A DNA stretch of 64,000 bases. It comes from Alphaproteobacteria bacterium (lineage in GTDB: Bacteria; Pseudomonadota; Alphaproteobacteria; TMED109). Of the stretch, positions 9,944 through 19,108 are shown one piece after another (position 1 is the stretch's first letter; each line of letters starts with the position of its first letter). Made by a program: the position numbers and the translations under genes. Below the pieces are notes generated by a model, which did no database searches, had not been told where the DNA came from, and worked only from the letters and a program-made list of their open reading frames with translations. The DNA is taken from positions 1-64,000 of the forward strand of contig JAJDZX010000124.1 in assembly GCA_022824395.1 (NCBI GenBank). The letters run 5' to 3'.

Positions 9944-11659
9944 TTAGTCGAGGCCAAAGGCGAACATGCCGCCACCCTTGGTGTGGTTCTGGAGCCACTC
10001 GCCGAAGGTGAGCGGCCAGATGCCACCACCACCCGCACCGACGACAATCGTGACGTACTGCTTGCCACGAGCGGTGAAGGAGGTCGGGTTGCCGTGCACG
10101 CCGGTGCCGACGTTGAAGGACCAGAGCTCTTCACCGGTGTCGTCGCGGACCGCGTGGAAGAAGCCTTCGGCGTCGCCGTAGAAGACGAGACCGCCGGCCG
10201 TCGCCATCATGCCGCCGGTCGCGGGCGTGCTGTGCGGACGGATCCAGGTCAGCTCACCGGTCGAGGCGTCGTACGCCTTCACTGCGCCGTTGCCCTTGTT
10301 GAAGGTCAGGACCTTCGCGCCCAGGTACCATTCGCCGCGACGCCATTCCATCTTCTTCGCCTGGAGGTCCATCGAGAAGTTGTAGGTCGGGACGTAGACC
10401 ATGTTTACGCGCGGGGAGTAGGCCATCGGGTGCCACTCCTTGCCGCCGTCAAGCGAGGGGGCAATGTCGTTGGTGCGACGGTCGTAGACCACGTCCATCG
10501 CCGGGTCGCCACCCTCTTCCCAGGCCATGATCGGACGGCAGTTGTCCTTGAAACCTGTGGTCCAGTTGATCCGGCCGAGCGGCACCACCCAGTTGCACTT
10601 CCCGTTGGTACGGTCGATGGAGTAGAGGTGGCCGTTCCGGTCGCCGTGCAGCCAGACCTTCTTGCCGTCGATGTCGGCCAGGATCACCTCGTTCACGCCG
10701 TCGTAGTCATACGGGTCGTTCGGGGTGTACTGGAACCAGAACTTGAGCTCGCCCGTGTCGGGATCAAGCACGATAGTGGAGTTCGAGTACAGGTTGTCGC
10801 CAAGGCGGACGTGACGGTCGAAGTCGGGGCCCGGGTTGCCGACCGGCCAGTAGAGCAGGTGCAGGTCTTGGTCGTACGAACCGGTGATCCACGTCGAACC
10901 GCCGCCGTACTTCCAGGATTCGCCGGCCCACGTGTCGTTGTTGGGCTCGCCTTCAGCCGGAATGGTGTAGGTGTTCCAGATCGTGTCGCCGTTCTCGTGG
11001 TCGAGGGCGCGGACCCAACCGCGGACGCCGTACTCGGCACCGGCGGTGCCGATGATGATCTTGCCGTCGAGCGCCATCGGCATGAGAGTGAACGTTTCAG
11101 CGTAGGTGTAGTCACCGACGGTCTTGTCGAAGACGACGTCACCGGTTGCGTTGTCGAGAGCGACCAGGTGCGCGTCGAGCGTGGCGAGGTAGACGTTGTC
11201 CTTGTACGGGGCGACGCCACGGTTTACGACGTCACAGCACAGCTGCGGGTACACGTCGGCCGGAAGCTCGCGCTCGTACTTCCACTTGATCACGCCGGTC
11301 TCACCATCGGCCGCGATCACGCGGTTGAACGACGTCGTCACGTAGAGGGTGCCGTCGACGGCGATGCCCTGGCTGTCCTGCCCTTCAAGGGTTCCGAACG
11401 ACAGGTACCATTCAGCCTCAAGGTCCGCGGCGTTGTCCTGGTTGATCGCTGTCTGCAGCGCGTACCGGGTGTTCTCGTAGTCGCGGCCGTAATGGAGCCA
11501 GTTCATGGGGTCCTTGTCGGCGTTCATCAGCATGTCGTCCGACACGTAGTTCGGCTGCTGCTTCGGTGCCGCAAGGATGTCGATCCCCTGAGCGAATGCA
11601 GACGTCGCGAACCCAAGGCTCACCAGCACGCCGATCGTCAGTTTGGTTAGGAGATGCAT
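9944..11659 (-). CDS. xoxF: Lanthanide-dependent PQQ methanol dehydrogenase XoxF
   Basis: 571 aa with signal peptide (cleavage near SAFA-QG). Oxidises methanol (and often formaldehyde or other short alcohols) in the periplasm, passing electrons to a cytochrome c. It is an eight-bladed quinoprotein propeller with the adjacent-cysteine pair C141-C142 over PQQ. The decisive feature is Y317-D318-Y319-D320: D318 is the catalytic Asp, and D320 is the extra Asp that marks lanthanide-binding XoxF, where calcium MxaF has Ala. E209 (GAEYGVRG) and N275 (PVGNPGPDF) fit the other metal ligands. The minus-strand start has a GGGAGG site 9 nt upstream. It heads xoxF-xoxJ-xoxG. Confidence 0.96.
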   Translation of the reverse strand: MHLLTKLTIGVLVSLGFATSAFAQGIDILAAPKQQPNYVSDDMLMNADKDPMNWLHYGRDYENTRYALQTAINQDNAADLEAEWYLSFGTLEGQDSQGIAVDGTLYVTTSFNRVIAADGETGVIKWKYERELPADVYPQLCCDVVNRGVAPYKDNVYLATLDAHLVALDNATGDVVFDKTVGDYTYAETFTLMPMALDGKIIIGTAGAEYGVRGWVRALDHENGDTIWNTYTIPAEGEPNNDTWAGESWKYGGGSTWITGSYDQDLHLLYWPVGNPGPDFDRHVRLGDNLYSNSTIVLDPDTGELKFWFQYTPNDPYDYDGVNEVILADIDGKKVWLHGDRNGHLYSIDRTNGKCNWVVPLGRINWTTGFKDNCRPIMAWEEGGDPAMDVVYDRRTNDIAPSLDGGKEWHPMAYSPRVNMVYVPTYNFSMDLQAKKMEWRRGEWYLGAKVLTFNKGNGAVKAYDASTGELTWIRPHSTPATGGMMATAGGLVFYGDAEGFFHAVRDDTGEELWSFNVGTGVHGNPTSFTARGKQYVTIVVGAGGGGIWPLTFGEWLQNHTKGGGMFAFGLD

Positions 11660-11826
11660 TAGGTGTCCTCCCGTTCAGCATCTTTGCTTAGGACGGGACC
11701 ACAACCCAACTGACCGGTCGCGCTTGCGCGCCACCGGCCTCGATCGCTCGTGCCACGCCGCAGCGGCGGCGGGAACTGAGAGGCCCGTCCTTCAGTGCGG
11801 CGGACTATAGGCGTTTACGGAACGGT

Positions 11827-11843
11827 GCGCCACCGCGTGGCGC
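11827..11843 (-). terminator. Hairpin past the fusion gene (weak terminator candidate)
   Basis: A perfect 7-bp stem with a 3-nt loop (GCGCCAC-CGC-GTGGCGC) begins about 12 nt after the stop of the cytochrome c/NosR-like gene. No U-run follows on the minus strand, so it is not a canonical intrinsic terminator. It lies between that operon and the xoxF promoter region (11660-11826). Confidence 0.35.
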
Positions 11844-11854
11844 CAAACGGGCCT

Positions 11855-14800
11855 TCAGCCGCCTGGCGAGCTGCCGGGAGCGAGTGATCGCCGCAACTGA
11901 ACCAGCGGCGGGCACCGCCGGTCGTCGTGGTACTCGACCTGGCAGTCGAGGCACTGGAAGCACTCGTTCATGTTGATGGCGCCGCTCGCATGGATGGCCT
12001 GGACCGGGCACGCCCGTTCACACAGCTGGCAGGGGTTCCCGCATTCGGTGCGGCGGGCCAGGTTGCCGAAGATTCGGACCTTGCCGAGGACGGCGACCGC
12101 CGCCCCGAGGGGGCACAGGAAGCGACAGTAGAAGCGCTCGACAAAGAGCCCCAGCGCCAGCAGCACCCCGGCGTACAGGACATACGGAAGGCTGCGGTCG
12201 AACCGGAGCGTGATGGCCGTCTTGAACGGCTCCACTTCGGCGAGGGCCTGGGTGGTGCCCATCCCCTGGGTCACGGTGCTGCCGACCAGGACGGCGAGCA
12301 CCACGTACTTAAGTGCCCACAGCCGTTCGTTGGCCGTCTCGGGGATGGGCAGGGTGGGCAGCCGTACGGCGCGCGCCAGCCGCGCCAGCAGCTCCTGCAG
12401 GGCGCCGAACGGGCACAGCCATCCGCAGAACACACCGCGCCCGAGCAGCACCAGCGACACCAGTGTGTAGCCGGCAATGATGACGATCAGCGGTTCGTAG
12501 AGAAAACTGGTCCAGCCGCCGGTGACGACGGCCTGGGCATAGGTCAGCACGTTCACGATCGTGAGCTGGGCGTTGGCGACCCAGCCAAGCCAGCCGATCA
12601 CGACCGCGAGAAAGACAAGACGGGCCCACTGGTGGACCCGGCGGTTTCGCGAGATTGCGTCGGGCCAGGCCAGGAGCACCGAGAGCACGGCGAGCAGCAG
12701 CACCAGCCCCATGATCGCTTCGTCGTGCTCGGCCCAGACCCGCTGCCAGCCGTCGAGGGCACTGGTTCTGACGAACCCGAGGTAGGCGGTCTGCACGGGT
12801 CGGAGGCCGGCGTCCTCCAGGGCGATGGGATCGCCGCCGATGAGTTCCTGCGGCAACGTGTACGCCAGGTCGACGCCGCCGCCGCCCGCCTCCGGCGGGA
12901 CGCGCAGCTCGATGGTCCAGGGCTCGAGCGGGTCGAATTTCCAGTCGCGCGGAATCCGGAACAGGCCGGTCTCGGCAAATAGGGGTCGCCCCTCGGCGCG
13001 GACGGCGGTGGCGGTGAGCGATTCCGATTTCGTGAAGTTGAAGGACTGATCGCCCTGGACTAGGCGAAGCCGGTCATACTGCCCGGTTCGCCGGACGGCA
13101 TTCCCCCGCCACGAGATACGGCCGCTTCCGAGCACGGCGAGGAGCTGGTCGCCGTACCCGATCTGCGAAATGTGGTGGTTGAACCACTGGCCGCCGAACA
13201 CGTTGCGGCCGACTTCGGCGGGCGTCGCGAGCGCGGCGTAGAACGACAGCGCCGGCTCCCCGGGGCGGTCGGTGTCGTCCGCGATGCCCAGGTCCGCGGC
13301 CGTGAACTCGCCACCCACGACTCCACCCCAGTCCAGCAAGTCCTGCCAGCTTCTCGGCTCAAACCGGTCGACGTCGAGTTGGAACGGGCCGGTGTCCTCT
13401 TCCTCGCCCAGGAGGCCCTGGATGCGGGCCATCTTCCGTGCCGAAAGGACAATGGCATTGTAGGTCAGGGTGGCGCTGATCGTGGCACCTCGGACCCCGT
13501 CCACGCCGCGTCCGGTGAACCGCACGGGGCGGCGCACATCGAGGTTCCGGAGCCCTTCGAACAGATCCTCGAGCTTGGTCTGCGGGATCAGGCTCGGCCC
13601 CACCATGGGCTCGTGCAGCTCGAGGACCGCCGATCCGGTGATGCGGCCGGCGTGATCGAGGCCCACGATGATGTCGAACGGCTCGCCGGAATAGCCGCGC
13701 GGGTTGACAGTCTCGAAGGTCGAGAACAGCCACCCCTGTACCGAAGCACCGTCCCGCACGGTTGCGGCCGGCGGCGATCCGGCAGGCGACTGCACGTCGC
13801 CTGCCCCGGGGAACGTCTTCGCCACCACGCCGGGTGTGAGACGGGTCGAGAGCGGGTCGTACATGTCGGCGTGGGCGTGGTCCGCCGTCGCCAGCCACCC
13901 GGCCAGGATGGCCGCGGCGCCGGCCCCGGCCCCCGCGGCCGCGCGTCCCGACCGGCGCGCCGGCTTTACCTCGGGGCAGAAGCCGGGGTCGAAGTACGCC
14001 TCCTGGCAGCGCAGGCACTGTATGCACTCCGAGTGGTCGATCGTGCCGTCGGTCCGGATAGCGCGCGTCGGGCAAACCGGCTCGCACTTCGAGCAGGTAG
14101 TGCCGCAGGCGCGCCGCCGGCGGAGCCAGTCGAGCATCCGCAGACGCCCGCCGAGCCCCAGCGCGGCGCCAAAGGGGCAGAGGTACCGGCAGAACGCCCG
14201 CTCGGTAAAGACCGCGATGCCGAGGCAGGCCAGAGCCCACACCACATAGGGCCACGGCCGCAGGAAGGCATCGCCGATCGCGGTCCCGAACGGTTCGGCA
14301 GCCAGCGCGGTGTCCAGCATGGCCGGGACGAAGACGGCCACGGCCACGATGCCAGCGAGCACCGCGTACTTGAGATACCGAAGGCCGCCGTGCAGGCGCG
14401 CCGGCGGTTCGTACCGCGGCACCCCGAGCAGGCGCGCGACCCGGTGGATGAAGTCCTGCAGGGCGCCGAACGGGCACAGCCATCCGCAAAAGGCACCGCG
14501 TCCCCAGAGGAGCAGCGCCACCAGGGTGAAGACGGCGACCAGCACCAATGCCGGGATGCCGAGCAGCGGGCGCCAGTCGCCGGCGTAGGTCGCGCTCCGG
14601 GCGGCGTCAGCGATCTCCTGCAGGCCGGGCTGCACGCCGAACCAACCGCCAAGCCCGATCAGCGTGGCGGCGAGCAGCCCGCCACGCACCACCCGGTACA
14701 GGCGCGGGCGCCGGGTCAGCGGGTCCGCCAGGACGATCGTCGCGGTCACGGCCCCAATCAGCAGGACCACCGCGAGGACGCTGAGGCCGGACGTGTGCCA

Positions 14801-15349
14801 GACGCGTTTCCAGGGAGGCCCCCAGGCGTCGACGAAGCCCTGGCGGTTCGGCATTTGCACGGCGGGCAGCGTGACCGCATCGAGGACCAGGTCGCGGTCG
14901 ATGATCCGGTTGGTCCAGAGCAGGTAGGCGGTCACCGCATAGGTTTCATCGTCGGTCAGCGTGAGCGGCGCGTTGTGCGGCATCGCGCGGCGGATGTAGT
15001 CGAAGAGGGTGGTGGCATAGGGCCAGTACGAGCCCACCGTCTTCACGGGCTGGGCCGTCCCGAGCGTGCCGACGCCCCCGGTCAGCATGTCGGCGTCCGC
15101 CCCGTCTCCCTGCGCGCCATGGCAGACCAGGCACTGTGCCTGGTAGACCGCCTCGCCGGCCTCGACGGTGCCGGTACCGGCCGGCAGGGTGGCGCCGTCG
15201 GGTCCGACGGAGATGTCCATCTGCCGAACGATTTCGTCCGGCGCCTCCCGCCCGAGATCGGGCGATGCGGGCGGTTCGGCGGCTTGGCCCGGTGAGGCGC
15301 AGGCCAGGACCAGCAGCAGGAGCCGGAAGAAGGCGACGGGTCGGATCAC
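11855..15349 (-). CDS. Cytochrome c - NapH-like polyferredoxin - NosR-like fusion protein
   Basis: 1164 aa, far longer than NosR (about 700) or NapH (about 290). Order: signal peptide (1-23); class I cytochrome c with CLVCH at 73-77 and candidate distal Met123; a NapH-like membrane polyferredoxin (about 185-460) with FCGWLCPFG (287-295), CRYLCPFG and two ferredoxin clusters (C415, C419, C422, C426; C442, C445, C448); a second translocation segment (about 470-493); a NosR-type FMN-binding domain (about 535-640) with D617-GVRGA-T623, where Arg620 replaces the usual Ser/Thr; a periplasmic region; then a second membrane polyferredoxin (about 878-1150) with CGWLCPFG, CRFLCP and two more clusters. 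It should carry electrons between quinol or cytoplasm and the periplasm. It follows the SoxC-like gene by 21 nt. No nosZ is in the window. Confidence 0.85.
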   Translation of the reverse strand: MIRPVAFFRLLLLVLACASPGQAAEPPASPDLGREAPDEIVRQMDISVGPDGATLPAGTGTVEAGEAVYQAQCLVCHGAQGDGADADMLTGGVGTLGTAQPVKTVGSYWPYATTLFDYIRRAMPHNAPLTLTDDETYAVTAYLLWTNRIIDRDLVLDAVTLPAVQMPNRQGFVDAWGPPWKRVWHTSGLSVLAVVLLIGAVTATIVLADPLTRRPRLYRVVRGGLLAATLIGLGGWFGVQPGLQEIADAARSATYAGDWRPLLGIPALVLVAVFTLVALLLWGRGAFCGWLCPFGALQDFIHRVARLLGVPRYEPPARLHGGLRYLKYAVLAGIVAVAVFVPAMLDTALAAEPFGTAIGDAFLRPWPYVVWALACLGIAVFTERAFCRYLCPFGAALGLGGRLRMLDWLRRRRACGTTCSKCEPVCPTRAIRTDGTIDHSECIQCLRCQEAYFDPGFCPEVKPARRSGRAAAGAGAGAAAILAGWLATADHAHADMYDPLSTRLTPGVVAKTFPGAGDVQSPAGSPPAATVRDGASVQGWLFSTFETVNPRGYSGEPFDIIVGLDHAGRITGSAVLELHEPMVGPSLIPQTKLEDLFEGLRNLDVRRPVRFTGRGVDGVRGATISATLTYNAIVLSARKMARIQGLLGEEEDTGPFQLDVDRFEPRSWQDLLDWGGVVGGEFTAADLGIADDTDRPGEPALSFYAALATPAEVGRNVFGGQWFNHHISQIGYGDQLLAVLGSGRISWRGNAVRRTGQYDRLRLVQGDQSFNFTKSESLTATAVRAEGRPLFAETGLFRIPRDWKFDPLEPWTIELRVPPEAGGGGVDLAYTLPQELIGGDPIALEDAGLRPVQTAYLGFVRTSALDGWQRVWAEHDEAIMGLVLLLAVLSVLLAWPDAISRNRRVHQWARLVFLAVVIGWLGWVANAQLTIVNVLTYAQAVVTGGWTSFLYEPLIVIIAGYTLVSLVLLGRGVFCGWLCPFGALQELLARLARAVRLPTLPIPETANERLWALKYVVLAVLVGSTVTQGMGTTQALAEVEPFKTAITLRFDRSLPYVLYAGVLLALGLFVERFYCRFLCPLGAAVAVLGKVRIFGNLARRTECGNPCQLCERACPVQAIHASGAINMNECFQCLDCQVEYHDDRRCPPLVQLRRSLAPGSSPGG

Positions 15350-15370
15350 GGGTAGCGGGCGTTGCGGGGA

Positions 15371-16618
15371 CTAGAGGTAGACGTTCGTGACGCTGCCATC
15401 GGCTTCGATCCGCCAGCTCTGGATGGCGTTGCAGTGGTACAGGTGGCCGTGCGCGTAGCGGGCGGACCAGTCGGCCCGGGTCTCCTGACGATGCCCGGCC
15501 CGGTCGGTCGCGCGGGACAGCAGGGTCGTGGGCGCGCCGTCCCAGGTCCAGTTCATGCGGAACCGGACGGGTGCAAACAAGGGGGGCCGGCCGTCGAGTG
15601 CGGCGGTCTGCCAGGAGTTGCCGCCGTCGGTCGAGACTTCGACCCGGCGCACGGCACCGTGCCCAGACCATGCGAGCCCCGAGACGTGCTGGAAACCCGG
15701 GGCGATCTTCTGCCCGCCGCTCGGACGGGTGATCACCGATTTCACGTCCATGGGGAAGGTGAACTGGAGCGCCTTTCCGTCCAGGCGCAGGTCGCTGTAC
15801 TTGGAGGTCTCATCGCGGGCGTGGACCGGCTCCTCGACGACCTTGAGGCGGCGCAACCACTTGACGTTGAGGTTGCCCTCCCAGCCGGGGACCACCAGCC
15901 GCATCGGGTAGCCCTGTTCGGGCCGAATCCGCTCGCCGTTCTGGTACAGCGCCACCAGGACGTCATCCAGCGCCTTCTCCAGCGGCAGGCTGCGGCTCAT
16001 CGCGTTGGCGTCGGCGCCTTCCGCGATCAGCCAGCGGGCGCCCCGGCGGGGGCGAGCGTCGCCGAGCAGCAGCGACAGCGGAACCCCGGTCCACTCGGCC
16101 GTGGACACCAGTCCGTGGATCATGCCGCACGATTCATCGACGGCCAGCGGAAACGCGTTGGAATTGAAGAAGCTATTGCCGGCGCACTCGATGAACAGGA
16201 TCCGCGTGACCATCGGGTAACGCAGCAGGTCGCCCGGCGTGAACAGGAGTTTTCGCTCGACTTCGCCGTGGATCAGCAGTTCGTGGCGCAGCGGGTCGAT
16301 GGCGGGCACGCCGTTGTGGCTGCGCTCGAAATGCAGGCCGTTCGGCGTGATCGTGCCCTCGAGGTCCTCGAGCGGCGTCATGGCCACGCCGGCCCCGGGC
16401 GAGACGTCCTCGTACGGCTGCAGGATCTCCCGTCCGACGTCCGTCTCCTGGGGGGCCGGCGCCCCGTACTCCCGGAACGGGCGCCCAGGAACCTGCATCC
16501 AGTCGGGCGCGGCGTCGCCCGCCCGTGCCGCCAGCGCCGCGCCGGGAGCCAGGGTGCCGGCGGCCGCGCCGCCCAAGAGCACGCGCCGGTTCAGATGGGG
16601 GCCCCTCCGGCGCCGCAT
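15371..16618 (-). CDS. SoxC-like molybdopterin oxidoreductase (sulfite oxidase family)
   Basis: 415 aa from the ATG at 16618, whose codon overlaps the SDR stop (ATGA). Starts with a twin-arginine-type leader (RRRRGPHLNRRVLLGGAAAG), so it is probably exported folded with its cofactor. The molybdenum-binding domain contains IECAGNS with the cofactor-ligating Cys145, and the C-terminal dimerisation domain is complete. Closest in layout to SoxC, the sulfane/sulfite dehydrogenase subunit, which normally pairs with diheme cytochrome SoxD. No soxD or other sox gene is present. The gene just downstream instead supplies a cytochrome c domain fused to membrane polyferredoxins. The substrate cannot be read from sequence. 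Confidence 0.85.
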   Translation of the reverse strand: MRRRRGPHLNRRVLLGGAAAGTLAPGAALAARAGDAAPDWMQVPGRPFREYGAPAPQETDVGREILQPYEDVSPGAGVAMTPLEDLEGTITPNGLHFERSHNGVPAIDPLRHELLIHGEVERKLLFTPGDLLRYPMVTRILFIECAGNSFFNSNAFPLAVDESCGMIHGLVSTAEWTGVPLSLLLGDARPRRGARWLIAEGADANAMSRSLPLEKALDDVLVALYQNGERIRPEQGYPMRLVVPGWEGNLNVKWLRRLKVVEEPVHARDETSKYSDLRLDGKALQFTFPMDVKSVITRPSGGQKIAPGFQHVSGLAWSGHGAVRRVEVSTDGGNSWQTAALDGRPPLFAPVRFRMNWTWDGAPTTLLSRATDRAGHRQETRADWSARYAHGHLYHCNAIQSWRIEADGSVTNVYL

Positions 16619-17397
16619 CAGGCGACTCCCCCGCCAAAGCGTTCCTGCAGGCGCCGCATGCCGCGAAGCCACCGTTCGGGGTCAGCGGCCTTCCGGCGGA
16701 CGTACTCCGCGACATTCGGGTGCGGCAGAATCAGAAAGGTGCCTGCGGCCATGCCGTCGAACGCCGCCCGCGCGACGTCTTCCGGCTCGAGGACGCCGTC
16801 GAGGCCGGCCACGCCCCCGTCCTCGAGATCGGCGATCATGTCGGTGCGGACTGCCTGCGGACACAGGGCGGAGACCCCGAGGCCGCGTTCACCCCAGGCA
16901 ATGGACAGCCATTCGGCGTAGGCGAGGGCGGCATGCTTGGTCACTGCGTACGTCGCCGAGCCGATCTGCGACAGCAGGCCGGCTGCCGAGGCGGTGATCA
17001 GGAAGTATCCGCCCCGTTCGGCCATCGGTGCGGCCAGGCGACGCGTGGCGTAGGCGTGACTCATGACGTTGACGTCCCAGCATGTTTGCCAGTCGGCCGC
17101 ACTCGTGTTGACGCCGCCCGTGCGGTGAATCCCGGCATTGGAGCAATAGATGTCAATGGGTCCGGCGAATGCCTCGGCACCCTCGATGAATCTGCCGACC
17201 GCCTGATCGTCGCCCACGTCGGTTGCCCAGGCACGTCCCCCGCATGCATCCGCGCAAGCTTCAGCGGCCGCGCCATCGAGATCTGCCACAGCGACGGCCC
17301 GCGCGCCCCGGCGGTGCGCTTCCATCGCCAGCGCGCGACCGATCCCGTTGCCCCCGCCAGTGACCGCGACAACCCTGTCCTTCACGTCCATGCTCAT
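16618..17397 (-). CDS. Short-chain dehydrogenase/reductase
   Basis: 259 aa classical SDR: Rossmann motif TGGGNGIG near the N-terminus, NAG-type NxG segment (CSNAGI), catalytic Ser in ITASAAG and Tyr-x3-Lys in TYAVTKHA. NAD(P)-dependent oxidation or reduction of an alcohol/carbonyl; substrate unknown. Its start overlaps the methyltransferase stop and its stop overlaps the SoxC-like start (both ATGA), placing it firmly inside a four-gene coupled operon. Confidence 0.88.
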   Translation of the reverse strand: MSMDVKDRVVAVTGGGNGIGRALAMEAHRRGARAVAVADLDGAAAEACADACGGRAWATDVGDDQAVGRFIEGAEAFAGPIDIYCSNAGIHRTGGVNTSAADWQTCWDVNVMSHAYATRRLAAPMAERGGYFLITASAAGLLSQIGSATYAVTKHAALAYAEWLSIAWGERGLGVSALCPQAVRTDMIADLEDGGVAGLDGVLEPEDVARAAFDGMAAGTFLILPHPNVAEYVRRKAADPERWLRGMRRLQERFGGGVA

Positions 17398-18437
17398 TCT
17401 CCCCGGGGCGCCGCAATCAACTGGGTAAAGATCCCGCCGATGGTACTGCGATCGATGATCTCTAGATCAGCATCCGCGAGGAGGGCTTCCTGCTGCTTGG
17501 CGGTCGGCACCACGTTGCCCCAGGTCATTTCGTTGAACTGGGTCTGGACGGCGAGCGCGGCATCGGGATTCCGGAGATCAGCATCCTCGGGATAAGTTTC
17601 GTCCAGGATCACGAGTCGGCCGTTGTCTCGCAGCAGGCGTCGGCAGTGGCCGAGGACATGGGCCCTGGCGTCCTCGGGAATTTCGTGCAGCACTTCGACC
17701 ATCGTGATGACGTCGACGCTGGCGGTTTCGCCCTGCCATGCGTTCCCGTCGTGAAGCGTGACCCGATCGTTGAGACCGCTGGCCGCCACGGCCCGACGAG
17801 CCTGCTCGAGGCCGTCCTGGTGGATGTCCGTACCGGCGCACCGCGACTCCGGAAAGGCTTTGGCCACCTGGATGACGAAGCCCGCAACGCCGCAGCCGTA
17901 ATCCAGGAACGTGCCGCCGCCCTCGAGGGCGACGCGGACCTCGTCGATTCCCGGGAGGAGGCGGTGGGCCATCAGCGCGTGGAGCCCGGCAGTGGTATCG
18001 CCGATGGCCGCGGTGAAGGCGTGACCATGCTCCTGGAAGGTACGGATGGCACCGTCGGACATGGCTGCAGTGTGGGTCGCCAGGTCCGGCTGAAAGTGGT
18101 CGAGCGTGGCGACGACGTAGGGGAGGAGGAAACGCGGATCGCCTGGCTTCGCCAGGATGGCGTCAAGATGCGGTGCGAGTCGTGCCCGGCCGTCGTCCAC
18201 CGGGTCCAGGATTTCCCAGGCGATGGCGGTTTTCCACCAGATCCGGACAAATGGGAGATGGAGTCCCTTGGGGGCAGCGAGGTCCTCCGGTGTCAGGCCG
18301 CGGTCTCCGGCCTCCGCAAGGAGACGGAACCAGCCGAGGTCTGCGCCCGTGCGGATGAGATGGAGGACATGGAGGCCGCGGATGTGTCCCCAGAGCTTGT
18401 TGATCTGGGCTTCGAACGGGACATCAGGTGCTGGCAT
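17394..18437 (-). CDS. Class I SAM-dependent methyltransferase
   Basis: 347 aa. The SAM-binding motif I is FLDYGCGVAGFVIQVAKAF, followed by the acidic ribose-binding TDIHQDGLEQAR. An N-terminal winged-helix-like dimerisation segment precedes it, as in O-methyltransferase/MerR-like small-molecule methyltransferases. It is the first gene of the coupled minus-strand operon methyltransferase-SDR-SoxC-like-fusion protein. The substrate is not evident. Confidence 0.82.
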   Translation of the reverse strand: MPAPDVPFEAQINKLWGHIRGLHVLHLIRTGADLGWFRLLAEAGDRGLTPEDLAAPKGLHLPFVRIWWKTAIAWEILDPVDDGRARLAPHLDAILAKPGDPRFLLPYVVATLDHFQPDLATHTAAMSDGAIRTFQEHGHAFTAAIGDTTAGLHALMAHRLLPGIDEVRVALEGGGTFLDYGCGVAGFVIQVAKAFPESRCAGTDIHQDGLEQARRAVAASGLNDRVTLHDGNAWQGETASVDVITMVEVLHEIPEDARAHVLGHCRRLLRDNGRLVILDETYPEDADLRNPDAALAVQTQFNEMTWGNVVPTAKQQEALLADADLEIIDRSTIGGIFTQLIAAPRGE

Positions 18438-19108
18438 GCCGCATGCTCCCTGAGACGGAACACCACCGGGTGGCGTTTACCGGCACGCACTCTAAGGCCG
18501 TCGATACCAGGGCGCGCCGGACCATGTGAACGGCCCTTATAGCACCAAAGTTTGTCATGATTTGGGCGAGAGGACGGACGGTTGGTCGCTCCCGTGTCGT
18601 TCGGATTAGCAATTGGGCGTTTACCGACAGGGCGTTCGATGACAGGGCTCGCTTGGCGGTGGTCGACAGCATTCGCGTACGGCCGCGGCCCCGCGGCACG
18701 GAGAGGCTGCGAACCGGCTTGGCCATCGATGCGCTGGTTGACAAATCGCCGCCCATCCGGTGGCGGGTAGCGGCGAAGCAGAGCGTTCGCGTCGTTGGAG
18801 AAACCTAGACCAGCCGGTCCGGCAGGGTCGCCGACAACTCCGCTGACGGAAGCAGGAAGTTCGGACCCAGCCGTTGCGCAGGATCAGCTTGCCGGGTGGG
18901 CGGCGTTGGCGCGTTCCCGGTGCGCCCCTTCTCGTGACGAGAGGTTGCCGTCACCGGGGGCGGTGCTGGCCGGGCGCCGATTTGCGGTCGGAACACTCCG
19001 GCCAGCTGCCATGACGACTCGGAAGTATGGCGGAGCGAGCACTGCGGGGCCGGCCATCCACGAACCAACGTTACGTCAGTCGGTTCGAGGGTCTGTTGCA
19101 GTCGCCAA
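18438..19108. other. Gene-free stretch of about 670 nt
   Basis: Lies between the start of the methyltransferase operon and the 3' end of the next minus-strand gene. Several short open frames exist on both strands, but none has a credible start, a family match I recognise or sustained coding bias. It probably contains the promoter of the methyltransferase operon near 18440-18550. The remainder may be decayed sequence. Confidence 0.45.

Noticed and set aside
9881-11650. 589-codon open frame antisense to xoxF
   Set aside because: It mirrors xoxF, whose motifs, signal peptide and neighbours are unambiguous; the antisense product matches no family and its openness follows from GC-rich third positions.
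13172-15295. 707-codon open frame antisense to the fusion gene
   Set aside because: The opposite strand has haem, iron-sulfur and FMN motifs in correct order; the antisense product is low-complexity His/Arg/Gly sequence.
18438-19108. Short open frames on both strands as genes
   Set aside because: No family match, poor starts and no coding bias.
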